A DNA stretch of 64,000 nucleotides from Vibrio sp. Y2-5 (lineage in GTDB: Bacteria > Pseudomonadota > Gammaproteobacteria > Enterobacterales > Vibrionaceae): the NCBI RefSeq assembly GCF_014596725.1, contig NZ_JACVEG010000002.1, positions 496,001 to 560,000 on the forward strand, in the 5' to 3' direction. A model generated the notes under the pieces. The model was not told where the DNA came from, did not search any database, and was given only the letters and a program-made list of their open reading frames with translations. Made by a program: the position numbers and the translations under genes. The number at the start of each line of letters is the position of its first letter. The first letter of the stretch is position 1. This document shows, one piece after another, positions 8,441 through 16,928 of the stretch.

Positions 8441-9793
8441 ATGTATATCGGTTTTGACTACGGTACCGCGAACTGCTCTGTGGCAAGTATGGATGGCAAC
8501 GACCCAAAGTTGCATCTATTAGAGAAAGACAGTTTTTACATCCCTTCAACGTTAGCGGCTCCTACGCGTGATTCGGTGGCAGAACATCTGTTTCGTCATC
8601 GTGATCTTGCGCCTTTAGATGCTACAGGCGAGCAACGCCTTCGCCGCGCCATTGCGGCAAATCGTGAAGAAGATATTGATCTTCAGTTTGATGATGTGAT
8701 GTTTGGTCAGGCTGCGCTTGATTTGTACTTATCAGACCCACACGAAGTCTATTATGTAAAATCTCCAAAATCTTTCCTTGGTGCTATGGGGCTGCGTGAA
8801 GCTCAGTTGGGTTTCTTCGAGGACTTAGTCTGCGCCATGATGGCGAACATCAAATCACAAGCGGAAAACAGCGCCCAGCAAGTGATTACAGATGCTGTGA
8901 TTGGTCGTCCTGTCAACTTCCAAGGCCGAGGCGGTGAGGCTTCCAACTTACAAGCCGAAACGATCTTACGTCGTGCCTCGACCCGAGCGGGTTTTCGCCA
9001 TATCGAATTTCAGTTTGAACCTGTTGCGGCAGGCTTAGAATATGAAGCGTCACTTACGGAAGACAAAACGGTATTGGTGGTGGATATCGGTGGTGGTACA
9101 ACTGACTGTTCATTAATCAAAATGGGACCATCTTGGGCAGGCAAAGCCGACCGTAATGACAGCCTGATTGCGCACACTGGCCAGCGTATTGGTGGTAACG
9201 ATCTTGATATTCATATGACGTTTAAGCAACTGATGCATCCTTTTGGTTTTGGCAGCAGAACGCTGTCAGGGCTGGAAATGCCACTGACTCAGTTCTGGAA
9301 TCCAATTGCGATTAACGATGTGAGTGCTCAGGCGAAGTTTTTTGCCAAAGCGAACCTAAAAGATCTGAAACATCTGCACAAAGAAGCGGCCGAGCCTGAA
9401 AAGCTAGCGCGTTTGCTTTCGGTTTATCACGATACGTTGGGTTATAGCTTGGTGAAGAAAGCGGAAGAAGCGAAAATTGCGCTCTCTGATTCACAGGTGT
9501 TCACGGCGCAGCTTAAAGTGTTGTCAGAACTCATCGAAGTTGATATTCGCTTAGATGAAATGATTGAAGCGATCGAAGTGCCAAAAAGCAAAATGGTCGA
9601 ACTGGTATCTGAAGCGGTAGCACTCGGCGGAACGAAACCAGATGTGATCTTTATGACGGGTGGTTCGGCTCGCTCGCCGATACTGCGCAGTGCGGTAGAA
9701 CAAGTGCTGCCGAATATACCAGTGGTCAGTGGCAACTATTTTGGCTCGGTAACCGCTGGCCTTGCTCGTTGGGCAAAAGTCTGTTTCGAGTAA
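8441..9793 (+). CDS. yegD: Hsp70-family molecular chaperone YegD
   Basis: A 450-residue actin/Hsp70-fold ATPase that lacks the DnaK substrate-binding domain; E. coli YegD is also 450 residues. Phosphate-binding loops are IGFDYGTANCSVA (3-15) and VVDIGGGTTDCSL (about 208-220), and the adenosine motif is GGSARSP near residue 407. The block VKSPKSFLGAMG is characteristic of YegD. A Shine-Dalgarno GGAGG precedes the ATG. The gene is monocistronic between two strong terminators. Its client proteins are unknown; it is a putative chaperone. Confidence 0.93.
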   Translation: MYIGFDYGTANCSVASMDGNDPKLHLLEKDSFYIPSTLAAPTRDSVAEHLFRHRDLAPLDATGEQRLRRAIAANREEDIDLQFDDVMFGQAALDLYLSDPHEVYYVKSPKSFLGAMGLREAQLGFFEDLVCAMMANIKSQAENSAQQVITDAVIGRPVNFQGRGGEASNLQAETILRRASTRAGFRHIEFQFEPVAAGLEYEASLTEDKTVLVVDIGGGTTDCSLIKMGPSWAGKADRNDSLIAHTGQRIGGNDLDIHMTFKQLMHPFGFGSRTLSGLEMPLTQFWNPIAINDVSAQAKFFAKANLKDLKHLHKEAAEPEKLARLLSVYHDTLGYSLVKKAEEAKIALSDSQVFTAQLKVLSELIEVDIRLDEMIEAIEVPKSKMVELVSEAVALGGTKPDVIFMTGGSARSPILRSAVEQVLPNIPVVSGNYFGSVTAGLARWAKVCFE

Positions 9794-9827
9794 TCAATGA
9801 CGTCTTCTACTATAGATTTTCATGTCT

Positions 9828-9853
9828 AACAGCCTCTCTCTGAGGCTGTTTTT
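9828..9853 (+). terminator. Intrinsic terminator after yegD
   Basis: Arms AACAGCCTC (9828-9836) and GAGGCTGTT (9842-9850) followed by TTT. Confidence 0.88.
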
Positions 9854-9974
9854 GTATTTTATCTATTTCATTGCAATAAGTTACCAGTCAGAGATATTGA
9901 AATTCTCTGCTCGTGTTTATGCCATCTGATTAGTATCATAGCGAAGTCTTATCCCTTAGAAGGAACAGAACTCG

Positions 9975-10991
9975 ATGAGCAAAACTCGCATTCTAATCTC
10001 AGACTCCACTAACCCTTGGTTTAACTTAGCTGTAGAAGATACCATTTTTCGCTCTATGCCTTCTGACCAAAGGGTACTGTTTCTATGGCGTAATGCCGAC
10101 ACTGTGGTGATTGGTCGTGCACAAAACCCGTGGAGGGAGTGTAAGACAGATAGAATGGAGCAAGACGGTGTGAAGCTTGCTCGTCGTCAGACTGGCGGAG
10201 GCGCGGTATTTCATGACCTAGGTAATACCAACTTTACCTTTATGGCAGCAAAGCCAGAGTATGACAAAGAAATCTCGACCAATATTGTGCTGGGGGCTTT
10301 GGCTAAGTTGGGCATTAACGGGGTGGCAAATGGTCGCAATGATTTAGTGATTGAAGATGAAGCGGGTATTAAGAAGTTCTCGGGATCGGCATATCGAGAA
10401 ACTTTAGACCGAGGATTTCATCACGGCACTTTGTTGCTTAGTGCTGATCTGAATCGCCTTTCAGATTACCTCAATCCCGATGAGAAAAAGTTGCAAGCGA
10501 AGGGGATTACTTCCGTTAAATCTCGTGTGATTAATCTCAATACGGTTAAGCCAGACATTAACCATGCTTTGGTGTGTGAAGCAATTATCGAAGCTTATCT
10601 AGAGTATTATGACGAGTCGGTTACTGCAGAGTGGATTTCACCGGAAAACTTTCACGATTTACCGACATTTAGTGAGAAATTCGCCGTCCAGCAGAGTTGG
10701 GATTGGAATTTCGGACAAACGCCACCGTTTACTCATCGCATGGATGAACGTTTCACATGGGGTGGCGTAGATGTGTACCTAGATGTAGAGAAGGGGAGTA
10801 TCCTCGAAGCGAAAATCTTCAGCGATATGTTAGACCCACTTCCAATGGAACTGTTAGCGCAGGAGCTGGTGAAGCTGAGTTACAACAGATCAAGCATTGA
10901 GCCGTGTATTACTTCACTGGCTTTGCAAATGCCTCAATACTCAGAAGTGCTGAATGAGTTTAAACCGTGGTTTATCAATCAGATTGATTAG
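9975..10991 (+). CDS. lplA: Lipoate-protein ligase A
   Basis: A 338-residue cytosolic enzyme that activates scavenged lipoate with ATP and transfers it to lipoyl domains of 2-oxoacid dehydrogenases and the glycine cleavage H protein. The lipoate/lipoyl-AMP loop [15 protein letters not shown] is at residues 70-84, and the catalytic lysine motif [10 protein letters not shown] is at 133-142, aligning with Lys133 of the E. coli enzyme. The length equals that of E. coli LplA, including the C-terminal accessory domain. A Shine-Dalgarno AAGGAA precedes the ATG. The gene stands alone and ends in a terminator shared with the convergent small gene. Confidence 0.95.
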   Translation: MSKTRILISDSTNPWFNLAVEDTIFRSMPSDQRVLFLWRNADTVVIGRAQNPWRECKTDRMEQDGVKLARRQTGGGAVFHDLGNTNFTFMAAKPEYDKEISTNIVLGALAKLGINGVANGRNDLVIEDEAGIKKFSGSAYRETLDRGFHHGTLLLSADLNRLSDYLNPDEKKLQAKGITSVKSRVINLNTVKPDINHALVCEAIIEAYLEYYDESVTAEWISPENFHDLPTFSEKFAVQQSWDWNFGQTPPFTHRMDERFTWGGVDVYLDVEKGSILEAKIFSDMLDPLPMELLAQELVKLSYNRSSIEPCITSLALQMPQYSEVLNEFKPWFINQID

Positions 10992-11024
10992 CGTGTAGGG
11001 TTTAAAATTCAAGGGTAAAAGATG

Positions 11025-11050
11025 AAAACCGAGCCTAGCAGCTCGGTTTT
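11025..11050. terminator. Bidirectional terminator between lplA and a small gene
   Basis: Arms AAAACCGAGC (11025-11034) and GCTCGGTTTT (11041-11050); A-tract on one side and T-tract on the other, so it can serve both converging genes. Confidence 0.88.
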
Positions 11051-11053
11051 TCG

Positions 11054-11230
11054 TTACTCTTCAGGATAGTCCCGGCGTTGGTTGTGCTTATCTTGTTGAA
11101 CCTGCCAGTGTTCGTTTGGGTCATAGGCTTCATCACATAAATCGATGGTGAATCCCATATCCTGAACTTCTTTTAAAGTGAGGTTATCTGCCAGTTGAGT
11201 GACCTGCCCAGTTTTATTTCGTAATTCCAT
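11054..11230 (-). CDS. 58-residue conserved-looking small protein
   Basis: A complete short frame: ATG at 11230, TAA at 11054-11056. The Shine-Dalgarno AGGAGGG sits directly upstream at good spacing, and the terminator at 11025-11050 follows the stop, so it looks like a genuine gene. The protein is soluble and acidic with the order MELRNKTGQVTQLADNLTLK, a central GFTIDLCDEAYDPNEHW and a charged tail. It has no membrane segment or signal peptide. I do not recognise the family. Confidence 0.7.
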   Translation of the reverse strand: MELRNKTGQVTQLADNLTLKEVQDMGFTIDLCDEAYDPNEHWQVQQDKHNQRRDYPEE

Positions 11231-11297
11231 ATACCCTCCTATTGTGCATTCTAGGAATAGAGCAGCAACGAGTTAAGTATAGGCGAAAGTGGCCCTT

Positions 11298-12224
11298 TTA
11301 GAGTGAACTGTGGATTTTATTACAGAGTGCTTCCGCTAGCTGATGGCTGGCTAGATTGCGCTCGATGACGGATGTGGCAAGAGAGCCTTTCTCCACAACG
11401 CTTATCCAGTCATTGATCATGTGTGCAAAGCCTTTGCTTTCTAACATTGGAGTCCAGTCTTTGAGTGACAATGACGCTTGTTGGTTCTCCGTCCAGCGTT
11501 TACCTGAAACGAAGGAGTCAAATTCATACGCTTCATTAACCAAATGAGCCTGTACGCGCTCGCCAGTGATGCCATACTGACGGTTCATTGATGCCTGCAA
11601 TAGTGTTTCGCCGTGCTGCCACTGCACATCAATACGTGCTAACTGGTTTCCAGACATGTGATGCGAGACATACACATCTTGCAGATCGGCTTTTGCGAAT
11701 AGGTTAACGCTGTCTAAAGGGTGGATAAAATCATCAAAAATAAAGGTTCGAATATCACCCGTTAAGTTGTAGCGATGTTTTTCCCAACGTAGCACTCGTA
11801 AGTTGTCGAGAGTGCCCAGATGTAACCCCGACAGATGTTGATTAAAAAGCGGAATATGTCGGCGATTAAAACCGACATATAACGGCTGATTGTGTTTTTG
11901 AGCTAATTCGTAAAGTGCTTCGCATGCTTGAGCACTGTCAGCGAGTGGCTTATCTACAAACGTAGGAATACCATGGCTAAGAAAGTAGCTTGCGATTTCC
12001 GGATGGACGGCTGTTGCAGCATGGATCATCACCGCGTCCACATTAAAGCCAAGCAACTCTTTGTAATCACGACAGTACGATGAAACTCGGTATTGGTTTG
12101 CGAGTGTCTTAAGTGAGTGTTCACTACGAGTACAAAATACGAGTTCGATGTCGGGAATGGATGTGATTACAGGGAGATAGGCCTTTTGCGCGATATCACC
12201 TAGGCCAACAATACCGATTTTCAT
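11298..12224 (-). CDS. Gfo/Idh/MocA-family NAD(P)-dependent oxidoreductase
   Basis: A 308-residue protein with an N-terminal Rossmann fold (KIGIVGLGDIAQKAYLPVI, residues 2-20, with the GxGxxA nucleotide loop) and the family's DKP motif at 91-93 (usually EKP; the Lys is catalytic). The C-terminal two-thirds is the alpha/beta dimerisation and substrate domain. Family members oxidise or reduce sugars, inositols and related polyols; the substrate is not evident. It lies downstream of mtlR on the same strand with a 111-bp spacer, so a link to polyol metabolism is possible but unproven. Confidence 0.82.
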   Translation of the reverse strand: MKIGIVGLGDIAQKAYLPVITSIPDIELVFCTRSEHSLKTLANQYRVSSYCRDYKELLGFNVDAVMIHAATAVHPEIASYFLSHGIPTFVDKPLADSAQACEALYELAQKHNQPLYVGFNRRHIPLFNQHLSGLHLGTLDNLRVLRWEKHRYNLTGDIRTFIFDDFIHPLDSVNLFAKADLQDVYVSHHMSGNQLARIDVQWQHGETLLQASMNRQYGITGERVQAHLVNEAYEFDSFVSGKRWTENQQASLSLKDWTPMLESKGFAHMINDWISVVEKGSLATSVIERNLASHQLAEALCNKIHSSL

Positions 12225-12335
12225 TGCACGTTCTCATTTAACGAATATTGGTCAGAAGGCTAACATGCTGATGAAAAAACGGTAGTGCCATGATTTAAAA
12301 GTGGGAATGCTAGGGCATTAACTTTAGACAAATGT

Positions 12336-12866
12336 TTAAAAAGGACTCTCTTTATTGAGGTCGTTGCATATTTCAATAATCGCTAAAGATAAACCTGATT
12401 TAATCATGCGCTGCTGGCGTTGAAGCTGCAAATGGTAAAAGTCGAGGTCGATGTCTAAGTCTGGATCTACGGTATCAAAAGGAACCATTCCTGACTTTTT
12501 CACTAGGTTCAGTTCTTTAATTTGCGAAACGATGTTTGGATCGGTAAAAGTGTACTCAGAACCGTCTTTGTTCAGTAGATTACGAATTTTTATAAAGCAC
12601 TCAATATCATGGTAGACATCATCTGCAACAACGCCTAAACCATAAAGCAGTTTAAGTCTGACTGAACGATTTCCTAATGGGCCGGTGTCTTGCAGAAGAG
12701 GGCCGACTACAGATTGAACAGCGAAATTATCTTTACGAAAAATCCTTTCCATCAGGTCGTTTATGGCATCACTGAATATGTCTACGGCAGCAATGAAATA
12801 ACCACGAACGGATGGTGCATCATTCAATCGTTCTAATATTTCAGTTTCGTTAATTGTGTTTACCAT
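12336..12866 (-). CDS. mtlR: Mannitol operon repressor-type protein MtlR
   Basis: A 176-residue helical protein of the MtlR family, third gene of mtlA-mtlD-mtlR. The segment MERIFRKDNFAVQSVVGPLLQDTGPLGNRSVRLKLLYGLG (about residues 40-80) is the conserved core. In E. coli MtlR represses mtl transcription although it has no classical DNA-binding motif; in vibrios it is reported to control mtlA. The start codon at 12866 follows the mtlD stop by 83 bases, and the spacer contains a perfect hairpin. Assignment is strong because family core, length and operon position agree. Confidence 0.92.
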   Translation of the reverse strand: MVNTINETEILERLNDAPSVRGYFIAAVDIFSDAINDLMERIFRKDNFAVQSVVGPLLQDTGPLGNRSVRLKLLYGLGVVADDVYHDIECFIKIRNLLNKDGSEYTFTDPNIVSQIKELNLVKKSGMVPFDTVDPDLDIDLDFYHLQLQRQQRMIKSGLSLAIIEICNDLNKESPF

Positions 12867-12891
12867 ATAATGTTCTAATCGAATTTTGGGC

Positions 12892-12916
12892 TAGAGGGCT
12901 GAAAGCCAGCCCTCTA
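12892..12916 (-). other. Hairpin in the mtlD-mtlR spacer
   Basis: Ten-base perfect arms (TAGAGGGCTG / CAGCCCTCTA) with a five-base loop and no T-run, so it is more likely an mRNA processing or stabilising element than a terminator. Confidence 0.6.
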
Positions 12917-12949
12917 AAGTTGTCGCTTTATATAAAGTTCATTCTCTGT

Positions 12950-14095
12950 TTAGAGCTGAGAGTATAAAGCTTCAATTTGCTGTATTTCTTTGCAGTTCTC
13001 ATTCAATCCAGTGTAATGCGCTAGAGTCTTTTTCACGCCAACTTCTTGAAGAGATGCTTGTAGTTCTACTGCTTGTGGGTCGCTATCATTGGTGTATTTC
13101 AATGCAGCCGCCACGCCTTTAAGCAGAGTACCATTTGCTACGTTGTACTCAATAGTACCTAGCAAAGGTTTAATGAGTCGATCATTTGGTCCCAATTTTC
13201 TTATTGGTTGGCGACCAACGCGATCCACTTCGTCAACAAGGTAAGGATTTGCAAAACGACCTAGAATCTTTTCGATATAGGCTGCGTGTTTTTCTCTTTC
13301 AAACCCGTAACGATTAATCAGTACTTCACCGCTTTCTTCCATCGCTTGTTTCACTTCGCTACGAATAGCTGGGTCTTCGATGGCTTCACGGATCGTTTTA
13401 TGGCCTGCAATGTTGCCTAAATAAGCCGTCACACAGTGACCCGTATTCAGGGTAAACAGCTTACGCTCTACAAACGCCATTAGGTTGTCTGTGCATTCCA
13501 TGCCCGGAATGTTAGGAATGTCGCCTTTGAATTGCGTCTCGTCGACAATCCACTCGCTGAATGTTTCTACGGTAACGGCTAGCGGGTCGGTTTCCCCATC
13601 TTCCGCTGGAGGAACGATACGGTCTACCGCTGAGTCAACAAAGCCAACAAACTGCTCTACCTGTTTCTTCACATCTTCAGCAAGAAGTTCAAATACCGCT
13701 TCTTTTAATTGAGTGGTACCACGAACCATGTTTTCACAGGCAATAATGTTTAGAGGCGAAGTCTTACCGCTATTGACTCTTTTTTCAAGCCCCTGAGCCA
13801 ATGTTTTTGCAATGATTCTTAAAACTGTAGGTCCAACCGCAGTCGTAATAATGTCTGCTTCTTCAATACAGTCGACTACCGCTGGATCATTAGAATTAAT
13901 AGCAGTGACACCGGTTACAATCTCTGTAACGCAATCAGCGCCTACTACTTTTACAGGATATTCTTTTCGTTCAATCAGTGCATTTACAACCACTTGATTG
14001 ACGTCTGTGAATGTAACGTGAATGTTTGCGTCTGCGAGTAACTTACCAATAAAACCGCGGCCAATATTGCCGGCACCAAAATGCAACGCTTTCAT
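12950..14095 (-). CDS. mtlD: Mannitol-1-phosphate 5-dehydrogenase
   Basis: A 381-residue cytosolic enzyme that oxidises mannitol-1-phosphate to fructose-6-phosphate with NAD+. The nucleotide loop is [13 protein letters not shown] (5-17). The polyol-specific long-chain dehydrogenase active-site pattern K-x4-N-x2-H is seen as [10 protein letters not shown] with Lys212, Asn217 and His220. Length matches the E. coli enzyme. It is the second gene of the operon, directly using the product of the MtlA phosphotransferase. Confidence 0.97.
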   Translation of the reverse strand: MKALHFGAGNIGRGFIGKLLADANIHVTFTDVNQVVVNALIERKEYPVKVVGADCVTEIVTGVTAINSNDPAVVDCIEEADIITTAVGPTVLRIIAKTLAQGLEKRVNSGKTSPLNIIACENMVRGTTQLKEAVFELLAEDVKKQVEQFVGFVDSAVDRIVPPAEDGETDPLAVTVETFSEWIVDETQFKGDIPNIPGMECTDNLMAFVERKLFTLNTGHCVTAYLGNIAGHKTIREAIEDPAIRSEVKQAMEESGEVLINRYGFEREKHAAYIEKILGRFANPYLVDEVDRVGRQPIRKLGPNDRLIKPLLGTIEYNVANGTLLKGVAAALKYTNDSDPQAVELQASLQEVGVKKTLAHYTGLNENCKEIQQIEALYSQL

Positions 14096-14126
14096 AACAT
14101 ACCTTCCAAAAATTCAAATTTAAAAG

Positions 14127-14152
14127 AAGGCCAGTCGGGGGGGACCGGCCTT
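14127..14152 (-). other. Hairpin in the mtlA-mtlD spacer
   Basis: Arms of ten bases (14127-14136 and 14143-14152) pair with one G-U wobble and enclose a loop that is six C in the mRNA; a short CUUUU follows. It could be a partial terminator or a 3' stabiliser that lowers mtlD relative to mtlA. Confidence 0.6.
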
Positions 14153-14188
14153 AAGTTCATCGTGTAGGAGCATGGCTCAAAACGCTAA

Positions 14189-16081
14189 TTAGCCATTCAA
14201 TATACGAAGAACATCACCAGGGTTAGTTGTGGTCTTCAAACACTCGATAGCTTCTTCGTCATCAAGTGAGTTGGTGATAGCAGTGATAACTTGAATATGT
14301 TCATCACCTTGCGCAGCAATACCGATAACTAACTTCGCCACATCGTCTTCGTCTTCACCCCACTGAACACCTTCAGGGAATTGGCAAAAGACGATGCCGG
14401 TTTTCTTAACGTACTGTTTAGTTTCGATAGTTCCGTGAGGAACAGCGATGGACTCACCCAGATATGTAGACACCAATTGCTCTCGCGCTAGCATGCCGTC
14501 GACATACTCAGGTGCTACATTGCCTAGTCTTACAAGTTGTTCACCAGCAAACTTGATCACCTCTTCTTTGCTCTTCGGAGTTAAGCCCAAGAAGATGTTT
14601 TCATTGGATAGCTTTAGTGTTTTATCTTCACTAGAGTTAGTGTTTGCTGGTGCTTCAGGCTTTTTTAGTGCGCCCTCTTTAGCCGCGGTAAGTTCTGCAA
14701 CCAAGTTGTCGTACAAAGCGTTATCAAGGAAGTTTGATAGCGAAATGTGCTTCGCATTAGCCGCATGCTTACGTGCACGGTCAGTAAGATCTCGGTGAGT
14801 GACAACGATATCTACATCGTTTGGAAGGTTGTTAATTGCTAAGTTTGTTACTTCGATGTCTAGATTTGCAGCATCAACTTTCTTACGTAGCAAGCTCGCA
14901 CCCATTGCGCTTGAACCCATACCTGCGTCACAAGCTACGATGATTTTACGAACGGCGCCCATATTGATGTTTGCAGCAGCAGGCTCTTGACCTTTAGAAG
15001 ACGCTTTCATGTCTTGCATTTGGCTAGTTGCTTGCTCTAGAGAATCGTCATCTTCAGTTGTTTGCTTCTGAGTTTTCATCAGTAGTGATGCAACAAAGAA
15101 TGAAACAGCCGCTGAACAGATTACTGATAGGATAACGCCAGTGAATGCAGATTTTGGTGTCATCAGTAGAACTGCGAAGATAGAACCAGGAGATGCTGGA
15201 GACACCAGACCTGAACTAAACATTACGTTAGTGAATACACCAGTCATACCACCTGCCATTACAGCAAGGATAAGACGAGGGTTCATCAATACATATGGGA
15301 AGTAAATTTCGTGGATACCACCGAAGAAGTGGATGATCGATGCACCAGCCGCAGACTGTTTAGCACTACCTTTACCGAATACCATGTAAGCGATAAGTAG
15401 ACCCATACCCGGACCAGGGTTTGCTTCGATAAGGAAGAAGATTGATTTACCCAGTTCTTCAGACTGTTGGATACCAAGTGGGGTGAAGATACCGTGGTTG
15501 ATTGCGTTGTTCAGGAATAGAATCTTCGCAGGTTCAACAAAGATTGAAGTCAGAGGTAGAAGACCATTTTCAACCAGTACGTGTACGCCACCAGCCAGAG
15601 CAGTAGATAATACTTTAACTGAAGGACCGATAACTAAGTATGCGATGATCGCACAGATCATACCGATGATACCTGCAGAGAAGTTATTCACCAGCATTTC
15701 GAAGCCGCTTTTCACTTTACCGTGAACAGCATGGTCGAATTTTTTGATAGCAAGTGCACCAAGAGGACCGGCAATCATTGCACCCATAAACATTGGGATG
15801 TCAGTACCAACAATGACACCCATAGTGGTTACTGCACCAACAACTGCACCACGATCGCCTGCAACCATTTTACCACCGGTATAACCGATAAGTAGTGGTA
15901 GCAAGTAAGTGATCATAGGACCTACCATGCTGGATAGTGTTTCATTTGGAATCCAGCCAGTTGGAATAAATAGTGCTGTAATAAAACCCCAAGCGATAAA
16001 TGCGCCGATGTTCGGCATTACCATATTGGAAAGGAATCGGCCAAAATTTTGTACCTTGACCTTTGCTTCTGGTGATAACAT
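14189..16081 (-). CDS. mtlA: Mannitol-specific PTS enzyme IICBA
   Basis: A 630-residue inner-membrane permease that imports mannitol and phosphorylates it. Domain order: IIC membrane domain (1-345, with the substrate motif GGIHEIYFPY at 254-263), IIB (378-470, phosphorylated Cys384 in CDAGMGSS, the same number as in E. coli), linker rich in Ala/Pro/Ser, and IIA (490-630, phosphorylated His549 in AVPHGT). The open frame extends upstream to 16237, but the ATG at 16081 has GGGGT at ideal spacing and gives the family's start MLSPEAKVKVQNFGRFLSNMV. This Shine-Dalgarno can be masked by an upstream leader element. Confidence 0.97.
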   Translation of the reverse strand: MLSPEAKVKVQNFGRFLSNMVMPNIGAFIAWGFITALFIPTGWIPNETLSSMVGPMITYLLPLLIGYTGGKMVAGDRGAVVGAVTTMGVIVGTDIPMFMGAMIAGPLGALAIKKFDHAVHGKVKSGFEMLVNNFSAGIIGMICAIIAYLVIGPSVKVLSTALAGGVHVLVENGLLPLTSIFVEPAKILFLNNAINHGIFTPLGIQQSEELGKSIFFLIEANPGPGMGLLIAYMVFGKGSAKQSAAGASIIHFFGGIHEIYFPYVLMNPRLILAVMAGGMTGVFTNVMFSSGLVSPASPGSIFAVLLMTPKSAFTGVILSVICSAAVSFFVASLLMKTQKQTTEDDDSLEQATSQMQDMKASSKGQEPAAANINMGAVRKIIVACDAGMGSSAMGASLLRKKVDAANLDIEVTNLAINNLPNDVDIVVTHRDLTDRARKHAANAKHISLSNFLDNALYDNLVAELTAAKEGALKKPEAPANTNSSEDKTLKLSNENIFLGLTPKSKEEVIKFAGEQLVRLGNVAPEYVDGMLAREQLVSTYLGESIAVPHGTIETKQYVKKTGIVFCQFPEGVQWGEDEDDVAKLVIGIAAQGDEHIQVITAITNSLDDEEAIECLKTTTNPGDVLRILNG

Positions 16082-16087
16082 AAGTTT

Positions 16088-16201
16088 ACCCCGTTCGATG
16101 TTCTGATTAGTTTTGTTGTAGTAACGGTTCGCCAAAACCGCTGATTGAATAACACTCAATAAATCTACCACACAATTTCTAGTTGGCTCTGAGAACGGGG
16201 T
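16088..16201 (-). promoter_or_regulatory. mtlA leader with an element complementary to the Shine-Dalgarno; possible MtlS-type antisense RNA zone
   Basis: A perfect nine-base inverted repeat joins 16088-16096 and 16193-16201. In the mtlA mRNA the downstream arm GAACGGGGU contains the Shine-Dalgarno (GGGGU, six bases before AUG), and the upstream arm ACCCCGUUC can pair with it. The + strand of the same interval would give an RNA of about 115 nt with pairing ends followed by T5. V. cholerae is known to make MtlS, an antisense sRNA of about 120 nt overlapping the mtlA 5' leader; whether it lies here is inference. Confidence 0.5.
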
Positions 16202-16415
16202 TTTTGTGATCAACCAATCATAATTGATGCCCTTCAAATAATTTCTTTGTGATCTCCTTCATTTTTCTACTATGTAATTTTGTTACAAATTGTTTAATTG
16301 AAAAATGTCAATTGATATTTAATGTTTCATATCACGTTTTAATTAAAAAAACATTTTTATAAATATAGATCAAAATCACAAATACATTAAATTAAATACT
16401 TTCTTGGAATTTTAA

Positions 16416-16431
16416 GGTGACAAATCTCACA
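16416..16431 (-). promoter_or_regulatory. Candidate CRP site for mtlA
   Basis: GGTGA-N6-TCACA (nine of ten consensus positions). Read on the minus strand, a -10-like TATTTA lies about 30 bases downstream (near 16392-16397), which fits a class II CRP-activated promoter and a leader of about 300 nt. mtl operons in enteric bacteria and vibrios are CRP-dependent. Confidence 0.5.
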
Positions 16432-16524
16432 CTTATTAATTTATTTCGCACTTTGAAATAAATTAATAAATAATTAATGAGATATTTGTAATTTAGATAC
16501 AGAACTTTCGTTGAGCTAAAGGTG

Positions 16525-16549
16525 ACCAAAAGTTGGCTTTTGGTTTTTT
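16525..16549 (+). terminator. Orphan + strand intrinsic terminator
   Basis: Arms ACCAAAAG (16525-16532) and CTTTTGGT (16537-16544), loop TTGG, then T5. It faces rightward, while the nearest upstream gene (mtlA) points left, so it probably ends an unannotated + strand RNA from the mtlA upstream region. Confidence 0.7.
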
Positions 16550-16928
16550 CTTATTGTTAGTAAAACGGACAAGTTTGAAGGTCACTTCGGTGTTGGATTA
16601 TCACCTCTTTTGTCAGTTTGTTTTGTTCAACTAGAAAGCAATTAGCTGTAGGCCGACAAGGGGCTCAATGAAGAGCTCTGATTTGCTTGTGGGTAGAATC
16701 TTATTATTTAGATCCTCTAATTGGCATCATTGTGCATGAACATAAGTAAAGTCTAAATCAAATCAGTCACTTAGTTTCATATCTACTCTCGTTTCCCGAA
16801 TTATTAATAAGCAGGGAATGTCGCTCAGAAGTGTGAATTGGAAGCAACTACGGTAACCAAGTGGTTTAGCCAGTGGCATTTCCTTGCTAGAATTCCGCCA
16901 CTTTCAATAGGGACACTAGAATTTGTGA

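Larger units (their letters stand above)
16242..16928. promoter_or_regulatory. Long AT-rich region between mtlA and the M23 gene
   Basis: About 690 bp with no convincing protein gene. It holds the upstream control region of mtlA (a candidate CRP site at 16416-16431 and a weaker one near 16364-16379), a + strand terminator at 16525-16549 without an annotated gene to serve, and the promoter of the M23/bactofilin unit nearer 16929. Confidence 0.6.

Noticed and set aside
16082-16237. A longer MtlA start at 16237 (52 extra residues)
   Set aside because: The added sequence is unlike MtlA proteins, and the ATG at 16081 has the correct Shine-Dalgarno and family N-terminus; the interval is a leader.
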